In this document: piece by piece, positions 22,566-35,417 of the stretch
How positions within the stretch are numbered: position 1 is the first letter of the stretch
How the letters are laid out: every line of letters starts with the position of its first letter
Assembly (NCBI GenBank): GCA_029582165.1
Contig: CM055877.1
Location: forward strand, 30,958,241-31,022,240
Direction of reading: 5' to 3'
DNA: 64,000 bases
Origin: Portulaca oleracea
Lineage: Eukaryota > Streptophyta > Magnoliopsida > Caryophyllales > Portulacaceae
The notes under the pieces: model-generated
Told to the model about the DNA's origin: nothing
The model's input: only the letters and a program-made list of their open reading frames with translations
The model's database searches: none
Translations under genes and position numbers: made by a program

Positions 22566-24625
22566 ATGGTGGTCGATTCTAGCACATCCGCACCTACCCC
22601 AATGGAATCCCAAGAAGATGTTGGAGCTTTGAAGATGACAATCGCCAATCTCAACGAACAACTAAAGAGATACATGCATCTTCAACATAGAGAGATGCGT
22701 GATGATTCTTTTGTGAGAAAATCTCGAGAAGATGAGGAGGATTCTCAAAGTAGTGGACGTTCAAGAAGGGAAGAACATTTTGGTTTCAAAGTGAGATTCC
22801 TAATTTAATGGTAATCTTGATCCCGAAACTTCTTAGATTGATGCAAACCGCTGAACGATTTTTGATCTTAAAGAAGTTGATGATGAGAAGAAAGTGAAGT
22901 ATGTGGCTCTTAAGTTGCGAAAACATGCGTCCATATGGTGGGCCAATTTGCAAAAGAAGAGGCAAGCTAAGGGCAAGGACAAGATTAGAACGTGGGATAA
23001 GATGAAGAAGAAGCTCCAAGAGAAGTTTCTACCACCATGTTATCTCCAAGATAACTACTACAAGCTACAACGATTGGTTCAAGGAAGCAAAAGTGTGGAG
23101 GAGTACACAAAGGAGTTTGAACATCTTCTTTGGCGTTGTGATATCAAGGAGAATGAACGACAAACTTTGGTACGTTATCTTTTTGGTCTTAATGATTGGA
23201 TTAGATACATTGTTGAGTTGCAACCATATAAAAAAACCTTGGATGAGTTGAGTTCTTTATCCCTTAAAGTTGAAAGGCAAAGGAGGAATAAGGGAAAAGA
23301 AGCCTTGAACAAGTACCAAACTCCACAAGAATCATCCCACCCTACATTCCCACACACGCCACAACAAACGCCCACATTCCCTACAAACCCCAAACACAAA
23401 AGCACCACAAAATCAACCCCATCCATCCCAAAACCCCACGCCCAAGAAGCCAAAACTCTAGCCCCACGAAGATGTTTTCGCTGTTAAGGGTTAGACATTA
23501 TGCTCTGAGTGTCCTAACAAAAGGATAGTATCTTTGGTTGAATATCAAAGTGCTTTGTATGTTGAGCCGAGTATAATGAAAGAAAGAATGAGGAGGAAGT
23601 TGGCACCATTGACGTGAATGAGGAAGAAAGCGTGGAAGAGGAATGTAGAAGGGCCTGATGAAGGCGAGTTACTTGTGGTAAGAAGGACTTGGATGTAGTT
23701 CATGTGCCGAATGACCAAGAGCAAAGAGAGGCTATCTTTCGCCTCGTTGTACCATCAAAGGGAAAGTATGCTCATTGATCATAGATGGAGGAAGTTGCAC
23801 CAATGCCGCCCACAACAATGGTCAAGAAGTTGCAATCGAGGATATCCTCATCCCACACCTTATACTATACGATGGCTAAGCCAAGGTCAAGACATTCGTG
23901 TGGATCAAAGGGTCTTGGTAAGTCTTTCAATTGGGAAGAATTATAAAGATTCCTTATGGTGTGATATTATTCCTATGGATACTTGTCATATTTTGTTGGG
24001 AAGGCCATGGTTGTTTGATAGAAGTGTCATACATGATGGGAGAGCCAACACTTATACTCTCACCACAATCAAAAGAAGATTATTTTGACACCTCTAGCAC
24101 CATCTCTTCGACTTAAGGAGGAAGAAAGCCACATTGTGTCGACATGAAGAAGGAAGATCATCACATGAAGAGCATAAGGGTCTTATTCTCACAAACTTGG
24201 AGGAGAGTAATTGATCCAAGCCACCACCCAATCTTGAGATTTCCTATGAGGCGAATCTTTCATGTGCACTCCTAGAGATACCCACTGATCTCATGGTTGA
24301 AAAGCCAAGGCTTCGAAGGAACCAAGAAGCTAAAGTCATCAAAGTAGGTTGTTTCATGCTAAATGATGAAGGTAAAGTTGTGAAGCTTGAATTGGAAATT
24401 AAGAAGCTACATGGAATCTCTATGTTCATGGTGAAAATTCGAGGATACAAGTCTTATAATGTCCATGGATTACTTGGGAGAAAGATGAAGAAGTTTAGAA
24501 AAGGGGTATATGATGATTTCAAGGCCTTTAAGAAGAAAGTTTCTAATTTTTTTGTGAAGAAGGCAAGTAAGAGAGTTGATGTTCAAAGTTTGAGGACAAA
24601 CTTTTTTTCAACCGGGGGAGTATGA
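22566..24625 (+). pseudogene. B gag-protease-tail polyprotein (broken)
   Basis: ATG at 22566 (MVVDSSTSAP), then a coiled-coil-like stretch and an acidic/Ser region. The gag core is open from 22894 to 23487 with KHASIWWANL and SVEEYTKEFEHLLWRC. A nonsense TAA falls inside the knuckle right after CFRC (near 23484). The acidic linker is shifted. IIDGGSCTN is visible near 23780, and GRPWLFDRSVIHDG at about 24000-24045. The tail 24293-24625 includes KGVYDDFKAFKKKV. Its last codons run into the TGA that begins the 3' LTR. No pol is present. Confidence 0.87.
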
Positions 24626-25625
24626 TGTATATTTGATGGCCATATACATCAAGGACATCAAAGAAGACATTCAATATACATCATAGGAGCTTAATACTCG
24701 GTTATATGGCAAAAGAGCATCATTCACTCAAGTATCCCTTTCGTTTGAATGATTTCAACAAGGGCAGTTTGGTAATTTACTCTATAACTCTAGATATATA
24801 CGTCTAATGAGGAAGTCATCCAAAGACATATTGAAGAGCATTGAAAGAGCTTCCCAATGGTTTTTGAATCTTGGAAAACGGACAAGTATTGAAGGAGTTA
24901 TAGTCTTTTCTTTCTAGAGTTGTATTTTAGAGTTTTATGATGTAATAAATGTGTAGGATGATGTAAGCCTCAAGGGGCCATTTTCTTGATTTGTACACGC
25001 CTAAGGGGGGGCTTGAGTAGTATAAATAGACCCCTTAGGGTGCCTTGTAATTCATTCATTCAATAAACCAAATACAAACACAAGGTGTTGTTTTCTCTCT
25101 AGCTTTTGCTAGTATTTCGTTTCTCTTGAGGGAGATTCGAGTCTATCATCTTCTTCTAGCTTAGGGTGGCATCCTAAGTGGTGATAGGAAGAGATTGAAG
25201 CATTCTTGAAGGTGGTGTGGCTGTATCCTCCAAGAATCTTCAAGAGCCAAATCAATCATTCATTCATCCAATTTGTTCATTCAAGCGTTCATCCATCTTT
25301 GATTGATCTTTCAAGCATCAATCAACATTCAACCTATCAAGAACCATTCGTCCACTCCATATTCGTCCAACAAACGTTCAAGAAGTCATCGTTCATCATC
25401 ATTCATCAATCGTTCCCTCCTTCAATTCGCCATTCACCCATCATTCATCAACACATCAATTGATCTTCATTCGTAAACGAACTCCATCATCTTTTCGCTT
25501 ATCTACATACCTTTTCATTCCATTTTGATCCTTTAAGAACTGTGAGAAGCAAGATTCTTATCTTGGTTATTTAAAGAACCTTAGCCTTTGTATAATTTGA
25601 TCATCCGTGGTCTCATTATACATCA
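24623..25625 (+). repeat. 3' LTR of element B
   Basis: 1003 bp, preceded by ACCGGGGGAGTA (polypurine region). It differs from the 5' LTR at about a dozen sites by eye. Confidence 0.95.
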
Positions 25626-25630
25626 TGAGG

Positions 25631-25968
25631 AGTAGGAGCTCTTGAAGATGGTGGTGTGGTCAGAGTAATTGGAGAGGCTTCGTGCTCATTCTATCAAGTT
25701 CTTTCTCTCGCTTCTCGCTTGGTTCTTCATCATTGTAAGTCGCTTGTTTTCCATTTGTTTTGCTAGTTGTGAATTCACTTGATTGTCTTCAAATTCATGA
25801 TTAAAACTCACGAATCAGCCCCTAAATCATCTACATCTTTTGGCCTTGATCTCGTATTTCATTCCTTATTTCGCTCTATCTTTGATTCATCTCTTGCAAG
25901 TTCTTACTTGTGTTATGATCCGTGTTCTTTCTTGGCATTTTGGCTGAATTGTGATCCATTATGCATCA
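25631..25968 (+). repeat. Family A LTR 4, 3' segment
   Basis: The remaining 338 bp of the interrupted LTR resume with AGTAGGAGCTC and end ATTATGCATCA. The PBS of unit A4 follows at 25972-25982 as TGGTATCGAGC. Confidence 0.94.
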
Positions 25969-26191
25969 ATTTGGTATCGAGCTATGTTTAGATGAATCTC
26001 CTTTGTTTCTGATAAATCTTGACCTTGTTTTGTCACAAAATCACATAAACCCCACGTTATACACGCCTTTGATAGTTCTTCCAAGAACTCATCAAGAACC
26101 CATCAAGAACTCATAAAACCCGTAGCTCCTCAAAGAACCTCGCCCTAAACACAAACCAAGCCCAAATCCGTCCCTTTCCTCGTGAGTTCAT

Positions 26192-28161
26192 ATGACATCA
26201 AGTTCATTTCTAATGGCAAACGAAGAATCTAAATCAAATGAGGTTTATGAACTTGAGCAACAAATAGCATTTTTCATGTGCAATTGGGTAAACAAATGGA
26301 AGAAAATAAAGTGCTACGTGAAGGTTCTCTACGTGATGGTGGTTCGCCTCATGGTGATAGTAGTGTGAAGCATAAAGTGCATGAACGCTTGGATTTCAAA
26401 GTAGAAGTTCCCGAATTTAATGGTAGTCTTAATGTTGAGGATTATCTTGATTGATACATACGGTTGAACGTGTTTTTGAGTTGAAAGATTGTAGTGATGA
26501 GCTCAAGGTGAAGTACGTTGCTTTGAAATTAAGAAAACATGCTTCTATTTGGTGGACTAACCTTCAAAAGAAGAGAGTTTCAAAAGGGAAAGATAAGATC
26601 CGCTTCTGGGATAAGATGAAGTCAAAGTTGCAATCCAAGTTCCTTCCCAATCATACGCCCACGATAACTACTACAAGTCGCAAAAGCTTGTCCAAGGCTC
26701 TAAATCTTAAGAATACACAAGGGAGTTTGAACACCTCCTTTGGCGCAGGATCTCAAAGAGAAGGAACAACAAATTCTGCACGTTACTTGATTGGTTTAAA
26801 TGATTGATACGCCATATAGTTGAATTACATTCATATGAATCCCTTGATGAGCTAAGTAACTTGGCTATGAAAGTGGAAAGACAAAGGAAGGAAAGGGCCA
26901 AGGAACCTCAAAGACCCTATACTCCACTCCCTTACTCTCAAACACAATCAAAAGCTCCACAAAATCAGCCCCATCCTCCCTTAAACCCTACGCCAAACCC
27001 ACATTAAACCAGCCACAAAATCCCCATCCAAAACCCAAGTCCAAGAACCAAGAACATTAGCTCCAAGAAGGTGTTTTCGATGCCAAGGGTTGGGACATTA
27101 TGCTCGGAGTGTCCAAACAAGCGAGTAGTGTCTTTGGTGGAATACCAAAGTGCTTTATATGTAGAGCCGGAGTATGAGAAAGAAGAAGAAGTTAAGGTTG
27201 ACGCCAAAGATGGGGAAGATGTAGTAGAAGAATACGTGGAAGAGCCGGATGAAGGAGAACTACTTGTGGTAGAAAGGGCCTTGAATATCACAAATGTGCC
27301 GAAGATCAACTACAAAGAGAAGCAATTTTTCGCCTCGCTGTACCATCCAAGGGAGAGTATGCTCCTCGATCATAGATGGAGGAAGTTGCACCAATGCCGC
27401 TCTACAACAATGGTCAAGAAGTTGCAAATAGAGATTAGCCCACATCCCACACCCTACACAATACAATGGCTAAACTCGGGCAAGGCATTCGTGTGGATCA
27501 ACGAGTTTTGGTGAGTCTTTCAATTGGAAAGAATTATCAAGATTCATTGTGGTGTGATATAGTTCCCATGGATACTTGTCATGTTTTATTGGGAAGGCCA
27601 TGGTTATATGATAGACATGTCATACATGATGGAGGGCCAACACTTACACTCTCACCATCAACCAAAAGAGGATCACTTTGGCACCTCTTGATCCACCATC
27701 TCAAGAAAAGGAGAAACGCCATATCAGGTCAATCATGAAGATGGAGTATCAAGGGCATGAAGAGTATAAGGATCCTATTCTTACACATTTGGAGAAGAAT
27801 GAAACTGATCCAAGTATCCATCACATTTTGAAACTTCCCATGAAGCATATCTTCCATGAGCATCCAAAAGATATCTACTTAGATCACTTGGTTGAAAGGC
27901 CAAAATTCAAAGGATGAAATAGCCCAAGTCATCAAGGTACATTGTTTCATTCTAAATTACAAGGGTAAAGTGGTAAGAATAGACTTGGGAAGTGAGAAGC
28001 GACATGAACAACAAACGTTCAAGATGGGGAAACGCAAATCCAAGTCTTATGGTGTTCGAGACTTGATCGGAAGAAAGTTTAAGAAGTTCATCAAAGGAAT
28101 CTATGATGACTTCAAAGCTTTCAAGAAGAAAGTCTTTGTGAAGAAGGCAATTAAGAGTTGA
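26192..28161 (+). pseudogene. A4 gag-protease-tail (broken)
   Basis: ATG at 26192. A lost G in GATTGGATAC makes a stop at about 26448-26453. The gag core is open at 26451-26807 but shifted in its second half. The knuckle is shifted by a lost T at about 27104. The frame around the protease motif is broken at 27300-27370. The tail is open in two overlapping parts (27678-27917 and 27892-28161) with a one-base loss between them. The GRKF site is intact. Confidence 0.86.
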
Positions 28162-28203
28162 TTTTCCAAAGTTTGAGGGCAAACTTTTTCAACCGGGGGT
28201 GTA

Positions 28204-29033
28204 TGATGCATAATTGATGGCCTTATGCATCAAGGTCAACCATAGAGACTTTACTATCCTACTCCAAGGCATTTCAAGTGACATCACTGCATCTCTACTC
28301 CTAGAGGACTATTGAGCCCTTATCACAAGGGCCTTAAAGTTCTAATCAAGCCATATGATAGAGCTTTCTTATGTACATTTTGGTTTTTGAATCTTTAGTA
28401 TTGGAGTTGTATTTTAGAGATATCAGATTTTCTTTAAATGATGTCATAATTGAGTGGATGATGTAAGCCCTTAAGGGCCTAATCTTGAAGAGGGGTGACG
28501 CCTAAGGAGGTTTCCTACTATAAATACCCCTAGGGGTGCCTTGTAAACATATCTCATATTCATACATTCAATATAATGTCCAAAGTCGACGCTTTAGTTC
28601 TCTCTAGTTTTGGCTAGAAATCGAATTCCCTTTGGGTTTTTCGTGTGAAATCTTCTCTTCTAATCCAAGATTGAGCATTCTTAGGTGGTGAAAGGAGGAG
28701 TAGGAGCTCTGAAGATTGTGGTGTGGCTGTAGCAATTGGAGAGGCTTCTGCTCATTCTATCAAGTTCTTTCTCTCGCTTCTCGCTTGGTTCTTCATCATT
28801 GTAAGTCGCTTGTTTTCCATTTGTTTTGCTAGTTGTGAATTCACTTGATTGTCTTCAAATTCATGATTAAAACTCACGAATCAGCCCCTAAATCATCTAC
28901 ATCTTTTGGCCTTTGATCTCGTATTTCATTCCTTATTTCGCTCTATCTTTGATTCATCTCTGCAAGTTCTTACTGTGTTATGATCCGTGTTCTTTCTTGG
29001 CATTTTGGTTGAATTGTGATCCATTATGCATCA
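28204..29033 (+). repeat. Family A LTR 5
   Basis: 830 bp. It carries the variant GATATCAGATTTTC where most have GATATTGTATTTTC. The PBS at 29037-29047 is TGGTATCGAGC. Confidence 0.95.
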
Positions 29034-29268
29034 ATTTGGTATCGAGCTATGTTTAGATGAATCTCCTTTGTTTCTTGCATAAATCTTGGACCTTGTTTTG
29101 TCACAAAATCACATAAACCCCACGTTATACACGCCTTTGATAGTTCTTCCAAGAACTCATCAAGAACCCATCAAGAACCCATCAAGAACTCATAAAAACC
29201 CGTAGCTCCTCAAAGAACCCTCGCCCTAAACACAAACCAAGCCCAACTCCCTTCCCTCGTGAGTTCAT

Positions 29269-31229
29269 ATGACATCAAGTTCATTTCTAATGGCAAACGA
29301 AGAATCTAAATCAAATGAGGTTTATGAACTTGAGCAACAAATAGCATTTTTGCGTGTGCAATTGGGTAAACAAATGGAAGAAAATAAAGTGCTACGTGAA
29401 GGTTCTCTACGTGATGGTGGTTCGCCTCATGGTGATAGTAGTGTGAAGCATAAAGTGCATGAACGCTTGATTTCAAAGTAGAAGTTCCCGAATTTAATGG
29501 TAGTCTTAATGTTGAGGATTATCTTGATTGGATACATACGGTTGAACGTGTTTTGAGTTGAAAGATTGTAGTGATGAGCTCAAGGTGAAGTACGTTGCTT
29601 TGAAATTAAGAAAACATGCTTCTATTTGGTGGACTAACCTTCAAAAGAAGAGAGTTGCAAAAGGGAAAGAAAAGATCCGCTCTGGGATAAGATGAAGTCA
29701 AAGTTGCAATCCAAGTTCCTTCCCAATCATACGCCCACGATAACTACTACAAGCCGCAAAAGCTTGTCCAAGGCTCTAAATCGGTCGAAGAATACACAAG
29801 GGAGTTTGAACACCTCCTTTGGCCAGGATCTCAAAGAGAAGGAACAACAAATTCGCACGTTACTTGATTGGTTTAAATGATTGATACGCCATATAGTTGA
29901 ATTACATTCATATGAATCCCTTGATGAGCTAAGTAACTTGGCTATGAAAGTGGAAAGACAAAGGAAGGAAAGGGCCAAGGAACCTCAAAGACCCTATACT
30001 CCACTCCCTTACTCTCAAACACAATCAAAAGCTCCACAAAATCAGCCCCATCCTCCCTTAAACCCTACGCCAAACCCACATTAAACCAGCCATTAAAATC
30101 CCCATCCAAAACCCAAGTCCAAGAACCAAGAACATTAGCTCCAAGAAGGTGTTTTCGATGCCAAGGGTTGGGACATTATGCTCGGAGTGTCCAAACAAGC
30201 GAGTAGTGTCTTTGGTGGAATACCAAAGTGCTTTATATGTAGAGCCGAGTATGAGAAAGAAGAAGAAGTTAAGGTTGACGCCAAAGATGAGGAAGATGTA
30301 GTAGAAGAATACGCGGAAGAGCCTGATGAAGGAGAACTACTTGTGGTAGAAAGGGCCTTGAATATCACAAATGTGCCGAAGATCAACTACAAAGAGAAGC
30401 AATTTTTCGCCTCGTTGTACCATCCAAGGGAGAGTATGCTCGATCATAGATGGAGGAAGTTGCACCAATGCCGCCTACAACAATGGTCAAGAAGTTGCAA
30501 ATAGAGATTAGCCCACATCCCACACCCTACACAATACAATGGCTAAACTCGCAAGGCATTCGTGGATCAACGAAGTTTTGGTGAGTCTTTCAATTGGAAA
30601 GAATTATCAAGATTCATTGTGGTGATATAGTTCCCATGGATACTTGTCATGTTTTATTGGGAAGGCCATGGTTATATGATAGACATGTCATACATGATAG
30701 GAGGGCCAACACTTACACTCTCACCATCAACCAAAAGAGGATCACTTTGGCACCTCTCGATCCACCATCTCAAGAAAAGGAGAAACGCCATATCAGATCA
30801 ATCATGAAGATGGAGTATCAAGGGCATGAAGAGTATAAGGATCCTATTCTTACACATTTGAGAAGAATGAAACGGATCCAAGTATCCATCACATTTTGAA
30901 ACTTCCCACGAAGCATATCTTCCATGAGCATCCAAAAGATATCTACTTAGATCACTTGGTTGAAAGGCCAAAATTCAAAGGATGAAATAGCCCAAGTCAT
31001 CAAGGTACATTGTTTCATGCTAAATGACAAGGGTAAAGTGGTAAGAATAGACTTGGGAAGTGAGAATTTACATGAACAACCCACGCTCAAGATGGGGAAA
31101 CGCAAATCCAAGTCTTAAGGTGTTCGAGACTAGAACGTAAGAAAGTTTAAGAAGTTCATCAAAGGAATCTATGATGACTTCAAAGCTTTCAAGAAGAAAG
31201 TCTTTGTGAAGAAGGCAAGTAAGAGTTGA
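29269..31229 (+). pseudogene. A5 gag-protease-tail (broken)
   Basis: The ATG at 29269 opens a 70-codon frame in which the coiled coil is intact (IAFLRVQLGK). This is one of the few copies with an in-frame N-terminus. A lost G at about 29470 (CGCTTGATTTC) shifts it. GCGTTGTGATC is reduced to GCCAGGATC near 29825. The second half of gag is open at 29881-30084. The knuckle and protease region are shifted. The tail is open at 30594-30899, then broken near 30860 and again near 31110-31135. Confidence 0.86.
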
Positions 31230-31271
31230 TTTTCCAAAGTTTGAGGGCAAACTTTTTCAACCGGGGGTGTA

Positions 31272-32098
31272 TGATGCATAATTGATGGCCTTATGCATCA
31301 AGGTCAACCATAGAGACTTTACTATCCTACTCCAAGGCATTTCAAGTGACATCACGGGCATCTCTACTCCTAGAGGACTATTGAGCTCCTTATCACAAGG
31401 GCCTTAAAGTTCTAATCAAGCCATATGATAGAGCTTTCTCTTGTACATTTTGGTTTTTGAATCTTTAGTATCGAGTTGTATTTTAGGAGATATTGTATTT
31501 TCTTTAAATGATGTCATAATTGAGTGGATGATGTAAGCCCAAGGGCCTAATCTTGAAGAGGGGTGACGCCTAAGGAGGTTTCCTACTATAAATACCCCTA
31601 GGGGTGCCTTGTAAACATATCTCATATTCATACATTCAATATAATGTCCAAAGTCGACGCTTTAGTTCTCTCTAGTTTTGGCTAGAAATCGAATTCCTTT
31701 GGGTTTTTCGTGTGAAATCTTCTTCTAATCCAAGATTGAGCATTCTTAGGTGGTGAAAGGAGGAGTAGGAGCTGAAGATTGTGGTGTCTGTAGCAATTGG
31801 AGAGGCTTCGTTGCTCATTCTATCAAGTTCTTTCTCTCGCTTCTCGCTTGGTTCTTCATCATTGTAAGTCGCTTGTTTTCCATTTGTTTTGCTAGTTGTG
31901 AATTCACTTGACTGCCTTCAAATTCATGATTAAAACTCACGAATCAGCCCCTAAATCATCTACATCTTTTGGCCTTTGATCTCAGATTTCATTCCTTATT
32001 TCGTTTCTATCTTTGATTCATCTCTTGCAAGTTCTTACTGTGTTATGATCCGTGTTCTTTCTTGGCATTTTGGTTGAATTGTGATCCATTATGCATCA
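31272..32098 (+). repeat. Family A LTR 6
   Basis: 827 bp. It carries CTCAGATTTC in place of CTCGTATTTC, a marker shared with LTRs 7, 8 and 10. The palindrome is shortened to GCCCAAGGGC. The PBS at 32102-32112 is TGGTATCGAGC. Confidence 0.95.
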
Positions 32099-32335
32099 AT
32101 TTGGTATCGAGCTATGTTTAGATGAATCTCCTTTGTTTCTGCATAAATCTTGGACCTTGTTTTGTCACAAAATCACATAAACCCCACGCTATACACGCCT
32201 TTGATAGTTCTTCCAAGAACTCATCAAGAACCCATCAAGAACCCATCAAGAACTCATAAAAACCCGTAGCTCCTCAAAGAACCTCGTCCTAAACACAAAC
32301 CAAGCCCAAATCCGTCCCTTTCCTCGTGAGTTCAT

Positions 32336-34305
32336 ATGACATCAAGTTCATTTCTAATGGCAAACGAAGAATCTAAATCAAATGAGGTTTATGAACTTGA
32401 GCAACAAATAGCATTTTTATGTGCAATCGGGTAAACAAATGGAAGAAAATAAAGTGCTACGTGAAGGTTCTCTACGTGATGGTGGTTCGCCTCATGGTGA
32501 TAGTAGTGAAGCATAAAGTGCATGAACGCTTGATTTCAAAGTAGAAGTTCCCAATTTAATGGTAGTCTTAATGTTGAGGATTATCTTGATTGGATACATA
32601 CGGTTGAACGTGTTTTGAGTTGAAAGATTGTAGTGATGAGCTCAAGGTGAAGTACGTTGCTTTGAAATTAAGAAAACATGCTTCTATTTGGTGGACTAAC
32701 CTTCAAAAGAAGAGAGTTGCAAAAGGGAAAGAAAAGATCCGCTTCGGGATAAGATGAAGTCAAAGTTGCAATCCAAGTTCCTTCCCAATCATACGCCCAC
32801 GATAACTACTACAAGCCGCAAAAGCTTGTCCAAGGCTCTAAATCGGTCGAAGAATACACAAGGGAGTTTGAACACCTCCTTTGGCGCCAGGATCTCAAAG
32901 AGAAGGAACAACAAATTCTGCACGTTACTTGATTGGTTTAAATGATTGATACGCTATATAGTTGAATTACATTCATATGAATCCCTTTGATGAGCTAAGT
33001 AACTTGGCTATGAAAGTGGAAAGACAAAGGAAGGAAAGGGCCAAGGAACCTCAAAGACCCTATACTCCACTCCCTTACTCTCAAACACAATCAAAAGCTC
33101 CACAAAATCAGCCCCCATCCTCCCTTAAACCCTACGCCAAACCCACATTAAACCAGCCACAAAATCCCCCATCCAAAACCCAAGTCCAAGAACCAAGAAC
33201 ATTAGCTCCAAGAAGGTGTTTCGATGCCAAGGGTTGGGACATTATGCTTCGGAGTGTCCAAACAAGCGAGTAGTATCTTTGGTGGAATACCAAAGTGCTT
33301 TATATGTAGAGCCGGAGTATGAGAAAGAAGAAGAAGTTAAGGTTGACGCCAAAGATGGGGAAGATGTAGTAGAAGAATACGTGGAAGAGCCGGATGAAGG
33401 AGAACTACTTGTGGTAGAAAGGGCCTTGAATATCACAAATGTGCCGAAAGATCAACTACAAAGAGAAGCAATTTTTCGCCTCGTTGTACCATCCAAGGGA
33501 AAGTATGCTCCTCGATCATAGATGGAGGAAGTTGCACCAATGCCTCTACAACAATGGTCAAGAAGTTGCAAATAGAGATTAGCCCACATCCCACACCCTA
33601 CACAATACAATGGCTAAACTCGGGCAAGGCATTCGTGTGGATCAACGAGTTTTGGTGAGTCTTTCAATTGGAAAGAATTATCAAGATTCATTGTGGTGTG
33701 ATATAGTTCCCATGGATACTTGTCATGTTTTATTGGGAAGGCCATGGTTATATGATAGACATGTCATACATGATAGGAGGGCCAACACTTACACTCTCAC
33801 CATCAACCAAAAGAGGATCACTTTGGCACCTCTTGATCCACCATCTCAAAAGGAGAAACGCCATATTGTGTCAATCATGAAGATGGAGTATCAAGGGCAT
33901 GAAGAGTATAAGGATCCTATTCTTACACATTTGGAGAAGAATGAAACGGATCCAAGTATCCATCACATTTTGAAACTTCCCACGAAGCATATCTTCCATG
34001 AGCATCCAAAAGATATCTACTTAGATCACTTGGTTGAAAGGCCGAAAATTCGAAAGGATGAAATAGCCCAAGTCATCAAGGTACATTGTTTCATGCTAAA
34101 TGACAAGGGTAAAGTGGTAAGAATAGACTTGGGAAGTGAGAAGCGACATGAACAACCCACGTTCAAGATGGGGAAACGCAAATCCAAGTCTTATGGTGTT
34201 CGAGAATTGATCGGAAGAAAGTTTAAGAAGTTCATCAAAGGAATCTATGATGACTTCAAAGCTTTCAAGAAGAAAGTATTTGTGAAGAAGGCAAGTAAGA
34301 GTTGA
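32336..34305 (+). pseudogene. A6 gag-protease-tail (broken; longest intact C-terminal half)
   Basis: ATG at 32336. The N-terminal half is broken many times (near 32418, 32505, 32530, 32615, 32745, 32888). The frame 33610-34305 is open for 231 codons and covers the end of the protease-like region and the complete tail to TGA. The knuckle is present but its frame changes near 33220 by a lost T. It has the GTATTT marker near 34276, where most copies have GTCTTT. Confidence 0.87.
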
Positions 34306-34347
34306 TTTTCCAAAGTTTGAGGGCAAACTTTTTCAACCGGGGGTGTA

Positions 34348-35180
34348 TGATGCATAATTGATAGCCTTATGCATCAAGGTCAACCATAGAGACTTTACTA
34401 TCCTACTCCAAGGCATTTCAAGTGACATCACGGGCATCTCTACTCCTAGAGGACTATTTGGCTCCTTATCACAAGGGACTTAAAGTTCTAATCAATCCAT
34501 ATGATAGAGCTTTCTCTTATGTACATTTTTGTTTTTGAATCTTTAGTATCGAGTTGTATTTTAGAGATATTGTATTTTCTTTAAATGATGTCATAATTGA
34601 GTGGGATGATGTAAGCCCTTAAGGGCCTAATCTTGAAGAGGGGTGACGCCTAAGGGGAGGTTTCCTACTATAAATACCCCCCTAGGGGTGCCTTGTAAAC
34701 ATATCTCATATTCATACATTCAATATAATGTCCAAAGTTGACGCTTTAGTTCTCTCTAGTTTTGGCTAGAAATCGAATTCCCTTTGGGTTTTTCGTGTGA
34801 AATCTTCTTCTAATCCAAGATTGAGCATTCTTAGGTGGTGAAAGGAGGAGTAGGAGCTCAAGATTGTGGTGTGGCTGTAGCAATTGGAGAGGCTTCATGC
34901 TCATTCTATCAAGTTCTTTCTCTGCTTCTCTTGGTTCTTCATCATTGTAAGTCGCTTGTTTTCCATTTGTTTTGCTAGTTGTGAATTCACTTGACTGCCT
35001 TCAAATTCATGATTAAAACTCACGAATCAGCCCCTAAATCATCTACATCTTTTGGCCTTGATCTCAGATTTCATTCCTTATTTCGCTCTATCTTTGATTC
35101 ATCTCTCGCAAGTTCTTACTTGTGTTATGATCCGTGTTCTTTCTTGGCATTTTGGCTGAATTGTGATCCATTATGCATCA
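34348..35180 (+). repeat. Family A LTR 7
   Basis: 833 bp. It begins with the GATAGCC variant of the loop (others GATGGCC) and carries CTCAGATTTC. The PBS at 35184-35194 is TGGTATCGAGC. Confidence 0.95.
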
Positions 35181-35417
35181 ATTTGGTATCGAGCTATGTT
35201 TAGATGAATCTCCTTGTTTCTGATAAATCTTGACCTTGTTTTGTCACAAAATCACATAAACCCCACGACGTTATACACGCCTTTGATAGTTCTTCCAAGA
35301 ACTCATCAAGAACCCATCAAGAACCCATCAAGAACTCATAAAAACCCGTAGCTCCTCAAAGAACCTCGCCCTAAACACAAACCAAGCCCAAATCCGTCCC
35401 TTTCCTCGTGAGTTCAT

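Larger units (their letters stand above)
15852..25625 (+). mobile_element. Element B: gag-only LTR retrotransposon nested in A LTR 4
   Basis: The 9774-bp span has two 1003-bp LTRs (15852-16854 and 24623-25625) on the plus strand. The flanks are GGAGG (15847-15851) and TGAGG (25626-25630), a 5-bp duplication with one mismatch. The host LTR sequence is continuous when B is removed. B contains element C; without C it is about 4.33 kb. It has an intact PBS, a gag with knuckle and protease-like motif, and no pol. Its two LTRs differ at roughly a dozen places by eye, so B is older than E. Confidence 0.95.
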
